In this document: positions 57,112 to 64,000 of the stretch, one piece after another
Numbering within the stretch: the first letter of the stretch is position 1
Layout of the letters: every line of letters starts with the position of its first letter
Assembly (NCBI RefSeq): GCF_003367475.1
Contig: NZ_QRHA01000001.1
Coordinates: 496,001-560,000 of the forward strand
From: Alteromonas aestuariivivens
GTDB lineage: Bacteria > Pseudomonadota > Gammaproteobacteria > Enterobacterales > Alteromonadaceae
Reading direction: 5' to 3'
DNA length: 64,000 bases
Program-made: the position numbers and the translations under genes
The notes under the pieces: generated by a model
The model's database searches: none
Told to the model about the DNA's origin: nothing
Seen by the model: the letters and a program-made list of their open reading frames with translations, nothing else

Positions 57112-57145
57112 TAAATGCTCGGAGCCCTCCGAGCATTTTTGTTTT
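57112..57145 (+). terminator. Terminator between tig and clpP
   Basis: AATGCTCGGA (57114-57123) pairs with TCCGAGCATT (57128-57137), loop GCCC, then TTTTGTTTTT. Confidence 0.9.
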
Positions 57146-57169
57146 TAACGCTAAGAATCCAAGGTAGCT

Positions 57170-57799
57170 ATGATACATACCCCATTTGACCCACAGAACG
57201 CTTTGGTCCCCATGGTTGTCGAGCAGACGTCCAAAGGCGAAAGGTCCTACGATATTTATTCTCGATTACTGAAAGAGAACGTCATTTTCCTGGTTGGCCA
57301 GGTGGAAGACCATATGGCCAATTTGATTGTGGCTCAAATGTTGTTCCTGGAAGCGGAAAATCCGGAAAAGGATATCTATCTTTATATTAACTCCCCTGGT
57401 GGTTCGGTAACGGCCGGCATGGCAATTTATGACACCATGAATTTCATCAAGCCAGATGTGAGCACTGTTTGCGTAGGCCAGGCGGCCAGTATGGGAGCAT
57501 TTTTGCTTTCAGGGGGGGCTAAAGGTAAGCGTTATTGTCTGCCTAACGCGCGAGTGATGATTCACCAGCCTTTGGGTGGATTTCAGGGGCAGGCTTCTGA
57601 TTTTGAAATTCACGCCAAGGAAATCCTGTCTATCAAAGAGAAACTGAACCGTCTGATGGCACAGCACACTGGGCAGGATTATGAAACCGTAGCCCGTGAT
57701 ACTGACAGAGATAACTTTTTAAGTGCCCTGGAAGCCAAAGAGTATGGTCTAATTGACCAGGTACTGACAAATCGATCTGACGCAGCCGCTACTAAGTAG
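57170..57799 (+). CDS. clpP: ATP-dependent Clp protease proteolytic subunit
   Basis: A 209-residue serine peptidase that forms the ClpP barrel used by ClpX and ClpA. The catalytic Ser is in [11 protein letters not shown], His in [11 protein letters not shown] and Asp in the RDTDRDNF region; oxyanion-loop SPGGSVTAG is present. ATG 57170 follows AAGGTAG. clpX starts 78 bases after its stop, so the two are probably one unit. Confidence 0.97.
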   Translation: MIHTPFDPQNALVPMVVEQTSKGERSYDIYSRLLKENVIFLVGQVEDHMANLIVAQMLFLEAENPEKDIYLYINSPGGSVTAGMAIYDTMNFIKPDVSTVCVGQAASMGAFLLSGGAKGKRYCLPNARVMIHQPLGGFQGQASDFEIHAKEILSIKEKLNRLMAQHTGQDYETVARDTDRDNFLSALEAKEYGLIDQVLTNRSDAAATK

Positions 57800-57877
57800 T
57801 ATAGTTTATAGACAACCTGAGCCAATGGGGTGGCCCCGCTAATTTTGGTGGTTCAGGCAAGGCAGAGGCAATGAATA

Positions 57878-59152
57878 ATGAGTGATAAACAGAGCGGAGA
57901 CGGTGACAATAAATTATTGTACTGCTCGTTTTGTGGCAAAAGCCAACACGAAGTTAGAAAGTTAATCGCAGGGCCTTCGGTTTTCATCTGTGATGAGTGC
58001 GTTGAATTATGCAACGACATTATTCGTGAAGAAATCAAGGAAATTGCGCCCAGGCAAAAACAGGACGCACTTCCCAAGCCCCACGAAATCCATGCACATC
58101 TGAATGACTATGTGATTGGTCAGGAGCATGCGAAGAAGGTGCTTTCCGTCGCGGTTTATAATCACTATAAGCGGTTGCGCAATGGTGACGTGCATGACGG
58201 AGTTGAACTGGGTAAAAGCAACATTCTGCTGATCGGCCCTACCGGCAGTGGTAAAACCCTGTTAGCCGAGACGCTGGCCCGTTTGCTGGATGTTCCCTTC
58301 ACCATGGCTGATGCTACAACACTGACCGAAGCCGGCTACGTGGGTGAAGACGTTGAAAACATCATTCAGAAATTGCTGCAAAAATGCGATTACGATGTGG
58401 AAAAAGCCCAGCGAGGCATTGTTTACATCGATGAGATCGACAAGATTTCACGCAAATCAGATAACCCTTCTATTACCCGCGACGTTTCCGGTGAAGGGGT
58501 TCAGCAGGCCTTGCTGAAACTGATTGAGGGTACGGTTGCTTCTGTTCCGCCCCAGGGAGGCCGTAAGCATCCTCAACAGGAGTTTTTGCAGGTTGACACG
58601 TCTAAGATCCTGTTCATTTGTGGTGGAGCATTTGCCGGCCTGGACAAAGTGATTGAGCAGCGTGCACACATCGGCAGCGGTATTGGATTCGGTGCGCAGG
58701 TTAAATCCAAGGACTCTAAACAGGCCATCAGTGAACTGTTTAAGCAGGTAGAACCGGAAGATCTGGTGAAGTATGGCTTGATTCCGGAATTTATCGGTCG
58801 TTTGCCTGTGGTAACCAGCCTTGAAGAGCTTAACGAAGAAGCCTTGATTCAGATTTTGCGTGAACCGAAAAACGCAATCACCAAGCAGTATGCAGCGCTG
58901 TTTAACATGGAAGATACTGAACTGGAGTTCCGTGAAGACGCCCTGCATGCTATTGCCAAAAAGGCCATGCAGCGCAAGACCGGTGCCCGTGGGTTACGTT
59001 CTATCGTTGAGGCCGTTTTGCTGGATACCATGTATGAATTACCGTCCATGGAGAACGTGACCAAAGTGGTAATTGACGAAACCGTTATCAAAGGTGAGTC
59101 TAACCCTATTTTGATTTACGCCAGCAATGACAAAAAGGCTGCTGCAGAGTAG
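57878..59152 (+). CDS. clpX: Clp protease ATP-binding subunit ClpX
   Basis: A 424-residue AAA+ unfoldase. The N-terminal zinc-binding domain has CSFCGKSQ and CDECVELC (four cysteines). Walker A is GPTGSGKT, Walker [10 protein letters not shown], pore loop GYVGED, and the ClpP-contact loop IGFGAQV is present. Recruits tagged proteins and feeds them to ClpP encoded just upstream. Confidence 0.97.
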   Translation: MSDKQSGDGDNKLLYCSFCGKSQHEVRKLIAGPSVFICDECVELCNDIIREEIKEIAPRQKQDALPKPHEIHAHLNDYVIGQEHAKKVLSVAVYNHYKRLRNGDVHDGVELGKSNILLIGPTGSGKTLLAETLARLLDVPFTMADATTLTEAGYVGEDVENIIQKLLQKCDYDVEKAQRGIVYIDEIDKISRKSDNPSITRDVSGEGVQQALLKLIEGTVASVPPQGGRKHPQQEFLQVDTSKILFICGGAFAGLDKVIEQRAHIGSGIGFGAQVKSKDSKQAISELFKQVEPEDLVKYGLIPEFIGRLPVVTSLEELNEEALIQILREPKNAITKQYAALFNMEDTELEFREDALHAIAKKAMQRKTGARGLRSIVEAVLLDTMYELPSMENVTKVVIDETVIKGESNPILIYASNDKKAAAE

Positions 59153-59166
59153 TCTGAAATTTAACC

Positions 59167-59192
59167 AAAAAAGGCCTGAGGGCCTTTTTTTT
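59167..59192 (+). terminator. Terminator of clpPX
   Basis: AAAAAAGGCC (59167-59176) and GGCCTTTTTT (59181-59190) with loop TGAG and a T run. Confidence 0.93.
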
Positions 59193-59284
59193 GTGCCCGT
59201 AATTCCTGAATGACTTGCCTTGGTCTGGCTTTTCGATAATGGTATAGGTTCTGAAGAGAGAAAGGATCCCAGTACTCAGAATTG

Positions 59285-59313
59285 GTTTGAACTTTGAATC
59301 GCCATCCCCATAT
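59285..59313 (+). promoter_or_regulatory. Candidate sigma-32 (heat shock) promoter of lon
   Basis: TTTGAA (59286-59291) and a perfect CCCCATAT (59306-59313; consensus CCCCATNT) are 14 bases apart, within the sigma-32 range. The start would be near 59320, about 26 bases before lon. Confidence 0.65.
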
Positions 59314-59345
59314 ACATCGACATAACTAACAAATAGAGAACACGT

Positions 59346-61700
59346 ATGACAGTTGAGCGTGAAAATCGCATAGAAATTCCCGTCCTTGCACTTCGGGATG
59401 TGGTTGTGTACCCCCATATGGTCATACCACTGTTTGTCGGTCGCGAAAAATCCATCCGTTGCCTGGAAGCTGCGATGGAAAACGACAAGCAGATTTTTTT
59501 GGTTGCCCAGAAAGACGCCAGCATTGACGAACCGGAAAATGAAGACATTTATACAGTTGGTACGATTGCTACCATTTTGCAGTTACTGAAGTTACCGGAT
59601 GGGACGGTTAAGGTTTTGGTCGAAGGGAATGTGCGTGGCGAAGTGGCCAGCTACACACAGGCAGAACCTTATTTCGTTGCAGAGGTAAGCCGTATTAGTG
59701 ACGAACCGCTGGGAGAAAGTGAACAGGAAGTACTCATCCGCTCCGCGGTATCGCAGTTTGAAGGTTACGTTAAGCTCAACAAAAAGATCCCGCCTGAGGT
59801 ACTGACCTCTCTCAATGGTATTGACGACGCTGCCCGACTGGCTGACACAATGGCAGCCCATATGCCGCTGAAACTTGCCGAGAAGCAGAAAGTTTTGGAA
59901 ATGAAGGGCGTCAATGAACGTCTGGAATACCTGATGGCACTTATGGAAGGCGAAATTGATCTGCTGCAGGTAGAAAAGAAAATTCGTACCCGTGTGAAAA
60001 AGCAGATGGAGAAAAGCCAGCGCGAGTATTACCTCAACGAACAGATGAAAGCCATCCAGAAAGAATTGGGCGAACTGGATGAAGCGCCGGATGAATTTGA
60101 GACTCTGACCAAAAAAATCACCGATGCTAAAATGCCCAAGGAAGCAGAGGACAAAGCCAAAGCCGAATTGCAAAAACTCAAGATGATGTCACCCATGTCA
60201 GCTGAGGCGACGGTAGTGCGCAGTTACATTGACTGGTTGACTTCGGTGCCCTGGAACAAGCGTAGCGCGGTGAAAAAAGACCTGGCGCGGGCTGAACAGG
60301 TATTGAATGCCGACCACTATGGTCTTGATAAGGTCAAAGAAAGGATCATCGAATATCTGGCAGTACAGCAGCGGGTGAAAAAGCTGAAAGGCCCCATTCT
60401 CTGTCTGGTAGGTCCACCAGGTGTGGGTAAAACGTCATTGGGCCAGTCGATTGCAAAAGCAACGGGCCGGAAATACGTGCGCATGGCCTTGGGGGGAGTG
60501 CGGGATGAAGCGGAAATTCGTGGACATCGCCGAACCTACATTGGCTCCATGCCAGGCAAACTGATCCAGAAAATGGCTAAAGTGGAAGTAAAGAACCCGC
60601 TGTTCCTGCTGGATGAGATAGATAAAATGTCTTCCGATATGCGTGGTGACCCGGCTTCCGCACTGTTGGAGGTATTGGACCCGGAGCAAAACAACAGCTT
60701 TAGCGACCACTACCTGGAAGTGGACTATGACCTTTCAGATGTGATGTTTGTTGCTACCTCGAACAGCATGAATATTCCCGGGCCGCTGCTCGACAGGATG
60801 GAAGTCATTCGTCTGTCTGGCTACACCGAGGATGAAAAACTGAATATTGCTACCCGTCATTTGATTTCCAAACAAATGGAACGCAATGGCCTTAAAAAGA
60901 ATGAACTGGATATTACCGAGTCTGCGATTATCGGAATCATTCGATATTACACTCGCGAAGCCGGTGTACGCAGTCTGGAGCGTGAGATTTCAAAAATCTG
61001 CCGGAAAGCGGTAAAAGACATTCTGCTGTCGAAGAATAAAAGCAAAGTTGTTGTGACTCAGGAAAATCTGAAGGACTTTCTGGGCGTGCAGCGCTTTGAT
61101 TATGGCAAGGCCGATAAGGACAACCAGATTGGTCAGGTCACTGGCCTGGCCTGGACCCAGGTGGGCGGAGATTTGCTGACGATTGAAACCACGGCGGTGC
61201 CAGGTAAAGGGAAAACGACTTTCACCGGTTCTTTGGGTGATGTTATGCAGGAGTCCATTCAAACTGCCATGACCGTAGTGCGCAGTCGTGCGGAGAAGTT
61301 ACGCATTAATGCAGACTTTTACGAGAAGCGCGATATTCATGTGCACGTACCCGAAGGTGCGACACCGAAAGATGGCCCCTCTGCTGGTATTGCAATGTGT
61401 ACGGCGCTGGTTTCTTCTCTAACCGGAAATCCTGTTCGGTGCGACGTTGCCATGACAGGGGAAATTACCTTACGTGGGGAAGTGCTGGCCATTGGTGGCT
61501 TGAAAGAGAAACTGCTTGCCGCTCATCGTGGTGGAATCAAAACTGTGGTGATACCTAAGGAAAATGAGCGGGATCTGGAGGAAATTCCGGAAAACGTGAA
61601 GCAGGATCTGTCCATCCACCCGGTTAAGTGGATTGATGAGGTTTTGGATATAGCATTGCAGGAGCCGGTAGAGTCGTTCCAGGTTGTGGGTGCGGTTTAA
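59346..61700 (+). CDS. lon: ATP-dependent protease Lon
   Basis: A 784-residue cytoplasmic AAA+ serine protease. The N-terminal LON domain begins [20 protein letters not shown]; Walker A is GPPGVGKTS and Walker [10 protein letters not shown]; the Ser/Lys dyad lies in [13 protein letters not shown] and [14 protein letters not shown]. Degrades misfolded and regulatory proteins. Own candidate heat-shock promoter and terminator; same order as E. coli clpX-lon-hupB-ppiD. Confidence 0.97.
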   Translation: MTVERENRIEIPVLALRDVVVYPHMVIPLFVGREKSIRCLEAAMENDKQIFLVAQKDASIDEPENEDIYTVGTIATILQLLKLPDGTVKVLVEGNVRGEVASYTQAEPYFVAEVSRISDEPLGESEQEVLIRSAVSQFEGYVKLNKKIPPEVLTSLNGIDDAARLADTMAAHMPLKLAEKQKVLEMKGVNERLEYLMALMEGEIDLLQVEKKIRTRVKKQMEKSQREYYLNEQMKAIQKELGELDEAPDEFETLTKKITDAKMPKEAEDKAKAELQKLKMMSPMSAEATVVRSYIDWLTSVPWNKRSAVKKDLARAEQVLNADHYGLDKVKERIIEYLAVQQRVKKLKGPILCLVGPPGVGKTSLGQSIAKATGRKYVRMALGGVRDEAEIRGHRRTYIGSMPGKLIQKMAKVEVKNPLFLLDEIDKMSSDMRGDPASALLEVLDPEQNNSFSDHYLEVDYDLSDVMFVATSNSMNIPGPLLDRMEVIRLSGYTEDEKLNIATRHLISKQMERNGLKKNELDITESAIIGIIRYYTREAGVRSLEREISKICRKAVKDILLSKNKSKVVVTQENLKDFLGVQRFDYGKADKDNQIGQVTGLAWTQVGGDLLTIETTAVPGKGKTTFTGSLGDVMQESIQTAMTVVRSRAEKLRINADFYEKRDIHVHVPEGATPKDGPSAGIAMCTALVSSLTGNPVRCDVAMTGEITLRGEVLAIGGLKEKLLAAHRGGIKTVVIPKENERDLEEIPENVKQDLSIHPVKWIDEVLDIALQEPVESFQVVGAV

Positions 61701-61714
61701 ACCCGGACAGCAGG

Positions 61715-61753
61715 GCTGCAACTCGCTTTTTTAAAGGGTTGCAGCTTTTTTTT
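61715..61753 (+). terminator. Terminator of lon
   Basis: GCTGCAAC (61715-61722) pairs with GTTGCAGC (61738-61745), 15-base loop, then eight T. Confidence 0.9.
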
Positions 61754-62019
61754 ACGTTAATTTGTATAAAAAATAACCATTAGGTGCGGCTTTTACCATT
61801 TTTTTTTAAATTTGGGGCTTCCAAGTCGCAGGAGTTGTGATACCTTAGCTGAGTACTCGCTCTAAGCCTTGTATATCAAGGGGTGTGGCGAACCTACTAA
61901 AAATTAACAAACTGTAACATGTGGCTTGATGTAACTATTCAAGCTTGTTATAAAGTCCGGGCAATCTACGAGAGTAGTGCGGACAGATAGTATAATAACA
62001 ATCGAAGGGGATTATAATA
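61754..62019. other. lon-hup intergenic region
   Basis: Besides the hup promoter it holds an inverted repeat CCTTG-TATAT-CAAGG (61867-61881) and A/T-rich stretches. No ORF or RNA gene recognised. Confidence 0.55.
61926..61954 (+). promoter_or_regulatory. Promoter of the HU gene
   Basis: TTGATG (61926-61931) and TATAAA (61949-61954), exactly 17 bases apart, followed by GTCCGGG. Leader of about 60 bases. Confidence 0.75.
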
Positions 62020-62292
62020 GTGAACAAGTCTCAACTTATCGACCAAATCGCTGCTGGTGCTGACATTTCTAAAGCTGCTGCTGGACGCGCTCTTGACGCA
62101 TTCACCGACGCAGTAACTGGCGCTCTGAAAGATGGTGACCAGGTTGCATTGGTAGGTTTTGGAACCTTTGCGGTTCGTGAGCGCTCTGCTCGCAGTGGTC
62201 GTAACCCTCAAACTGGTGAGACGATTGAAATTGCCGCAGCTAAAGTACCTTCTTTCAAAGCTGGTAAAGCTCTGAAAGACGCTTGTAACTAA
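62020..62292 (+). CDS. hupB: DNA-binding protein HU
   Basis: A 90-residue histone-like protein that bends and compacts DNA. Starts with GTG 62020 after [27 protein letters not shown] is typical, with the beta-arm segment [14 protein letters not shown] that contacts DNA. The place between lon and ppiD matches E. coli hupB (HU-beta). Strong codon bias and its own promoter and terminator fit high expression. Confidence 0.96.
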   Translation: MNKSQLIDQIAAGADISKAAAGRALDAFTDAVTGALKDGDQVALVGFGTFAVRERSARSGRNPQTGETIEIAAAKVPSFKAGKALKDACN

Positions 62293-62623
62293 GCTACTTA
62301 TACCTGAAAAAGGCGATGGCTATGCCATCGCCTTTTTTATTTGTGCACAGGTCTTTAGCTTAAGCGCTTTTTATCTGTTGGGAGCAAATCCTCCCTCTTC
62401 AATGCCTTATTCGCGTTTAAGTTGGCCATAGTGAAAAATAGGGTTTTATTTTCAGGACTTAGTTAACCTGTTCATACTGTAGCGGGAGGTAAAACTTTCG
62501 CCTTTGTGTTGAGGAATAAGCTATAATTCGGCCCTATTTTTGTCTGGGGCGGTCGGCAATCATGCCAGGGCCGGGAAATGTACCCAGGCGCTTCATTGTA
62601 AGCAACGGAGTTGAAATCGAGTC
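62293..62623. other. hup-ppiD intergenic region
   Basis: 331 bases holding the hup terminator and a TATAAT at 62522-62527, a candidate -10 for ppiD without a good -35. Nothing else recognised. Confidence 0.5.
62307..62338 (+). terminator. Terminator of the HU gene
   Basis: AAAAAGGCGATGGC (62307-62320) and GCCATCGCCTTTTT pair over a TAT loop, then T residues. Confidence 0.95.
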
Positions 62624-64000
62624 ATGCTAGAAAGAATCAGAGAAGGCTCTCAAGGCCCTTGGGCCATGGTCATTATTGGCCTGGTTGTATTGAGTTTCGT
62701 GTTTGCCGGTGTAGGCAGTTATCTGACTTCATCAGGAAGTTCAGCGGCAGCCACTGTCAATGGTGAAGAAATCAGTCTGAGCAGTCTGGAACGCGCCTAT
62801 CAAAATCAGCGCGCACGGATGGAATCCCAGTACGGAGAAGCCGTCGCCAGCCTGTTTGCCAGCGAGGGATACACTCGTGAGTTTCGTCGTAATGTCCTTG
62901 AGCGGCTGATCAACGAAAAACTGATCGAGCAAAAGGCCCGCGATCTGGGTTTGCGTGTCAGTGATGAGCAAATCAAGCAAACTATTGTTCAAATGCCTGA
63001 GTTTCAGTATGCAGGTCAGTTTGACAATGAGCGTTATCAGGCTGTTTTGCGTCAAAGTGGCTTTCAGCCCAGTGATTTCAGAGATTATCTTCGTGTTCAG
63101 ATGACCCGTGAGCAACTGGCCCGCGGCCTTAGCGCCACCGCTTTCGCATTGCCTGGAGAAATTGACCAGGCATATCAATTGCAGTCGCAGACCCGTGATG
63201 CACGATACCTGACCATCGAATCCGGCCCGTTTGAAGCACAGGTAACTGTGTCGGATGACGAAATTTTTAATTATTATCAGGCTAATCTCACGGCGTTTGA
63301 TACGGACGAATTGGTCGATGTTGCTTTTGTACTTCTGAGAGCAGATGAATTGAAAGACGATGTGCAGGTGACAGATGAAGACATAGCCGAGTTCTACCAG
63401 AACAATCTGGATCGCTATCGTACCGCTGAGCAACGTCGTGTTTCCCATATTCTGGTAGAGTTCGGTGATGATGAAGAGGCGGCTAAACAGCAGGCCGAAT
63501 CATTACTGACGGAAATCAATAACGGCGCCGACTTTGCCGAAGTTGCCGAGAAGAATTCAGCCGATGCATTCAGTGCTGAAAACGGTGGTGATTTGGATTT
63601 CATTTCAGCTAACGAGATGGATCCGGCTTTTGACGAAGCCGCATTTGCCCTGGCGCAGGTTGGCGATGTCAGTAGCGTGGTGCGTTCTGATTTTGGTTTT
63701 CATATCATTAAACTGACCGATATCAAGGCGGAGGAAATTACCGCGCTTGAATCTGTGAGTGAAGAAATTCGCGACACTCTGTTGACTGACAAAGCCATGG
63801 AACGCTACTACGAGCTGCAAAATACCATGGCGGAAATTGCGTTTGAAATGCCGGACACGCTGGAAGATGTGGCCGGTGCCATAGACGGTCGTATTCAGCA
63901 GACAGGCCTTTTCTCCCGCCAAAGTGCGCCAGCGCCACTCAATGTGCCGCAAGCCATTGAAGTCGCTTTCTCACCTGAATTGATAGAAGAAGGTGTTAAC
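62624..64000 (+). CDS. ppiD: Periplasmic folding chaperone PpiD, N-terminal part
   Basis: 459 codons are visible and the frame is still open at the window end. One transmembrane helix (about residues 14-34, MVIIGLVVLSFVFAGVGSYL) anchors a periplasmic SurA-like N-terminal domain (about 40-150) and a parvulin domain (about 265-355: RRVSHILVEF, GGDLDFISANEMDPAF, FGFHIIKL). PpiD sits near the SecYEG exit and, with YfgM (also in this window), helps newly exported proteins. ATG 62624 begins MLERIREGSQGPWAMV as in homologues. Confidence 0.95.
   Translation, partial: MLERIREGSQGPWAMVIIGLVVLSFVFAGVGSYLTSSGSSAAATVNGEEISLSSLERAYQNQRARMESQYGEAVASLFASEGYTREFRRNVLERLINEKLIEQKARDLGLRVSDEQIKQTIVQMPEFQYAGQFDNERYQAVLRQSGFQPSDFRDYLRVQMTREQLARGLSATAFALPGEIDQAYQLQSQTRDARYLTIESGPFEAQVTVSDDEIFNYYQANLTAFDTDELVDVAFVLLRADELKDDVQVTDEDIAEFYQNNLDRYRTAEQRRVSHILVEFGDDEEAAKQQAESLLTEINNGADFAEVAEKNSADAFSAENGGDLDFISANEMDPAFDEAAFALAQVGDVSSVVRSDFGFHIIKLTDIKAEEITALESVSEEIRDTLLTDKAMERYYELQNTMAEIAFEMPDTLEDVAGAIDGRIQQTGLFSRQSAPAPLNVPQAIEVAFSPELIEEGVN

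Overview
The window looks like core chromosome of a marine-type gammaproteobacterium, most likely in or near the Alteromonadales (Alteromonadaceae). The basis is gene order (secDF-suhB-trmJ-cysE-iscR-iscS; ndk-rlmN-pilW-rodZ-ispG-hisS-yfgM-bamB-der; xseA/guaBA; tig-clpP-clpX-lon-hup-ppiD), protein similarity judged by eye, and the c-di-GMP signalling content. Genus cannot be decided from sequence alone. No insertion sequence, prophage, integron or CRISPR array was seen.

Layout. 1-2026: end of secD, secF, and suhB on the opposite strand. 2260-12012: trmJ, cysE, then a hybrid Fe-S region: iscR-iscS with no iscU/iscA/hscBA/fdx, followed by sufBCDS-sufA-sufT-sufE. Both halves carry a near-consensus type 1 IscR operator over the -35 box with the same geometry, and the suf transcript begins with a leader that folds on paper into a three-helix junction. 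IscS ends where the E. coli IscU-docking tail would begin. 12190-22677: ndk and the rlmN-pilW-rodZ-ispG-hisS-yfgM-bamB-der cluster; PilW carries an extra C-terminal LysM domain. 22691-30084: a lipoprotein of unknown role, xseA, guaB-guaA, a small secreted protein and an MDR oxidoreductase. 30202-43437: a chemoreceptor, a histone-deacetylase-like enzyme, pldA, an MBL-fold hydrolase, proS, trmO, a GldA/GldF/GldG-type ABC system with a DUF4340 partner, a DUF1415 protein and folD. 43719-44314: five tRNA genes (Pro-Arg-His-Leu-Pro) whose two outer tRNA-Pro genes are identical.

44368-55451 is the most unusual part. It holds an orphan GspC-like protein and, divergently, a secreted S8 subtilase ending in 11 VWNEGT-type repeats. 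The subtilase is preceded by a strong sigma-54 -24/-12 match and three upstream GACTTAAA boxes placed like an enhancer. Then come a diguanylate cyclase with a predicted 14-blade periplasmic sensor, a receiver-like GGDEF-EAL protein, and a convergent sigma-54 enhancer-binding protein. That last protein carries a GGDEF domain with a dead active site (GGALF) but an intact RxxD inhibitory site, followed by GAF, AAA+ (GAFTGA) and two HTH segments. I infer a local circuit in which c-di-GMP made or degraded by the two enzymes is read by the activator, which may switch on the subtilase promoter.

55767-64000: tig, clpP, clpX, lon (with a candidate sigma-32 promoter), an HU gene and ppiD, which is cut by the window end. 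This is a protein folding and proteolysis neighbourhood.
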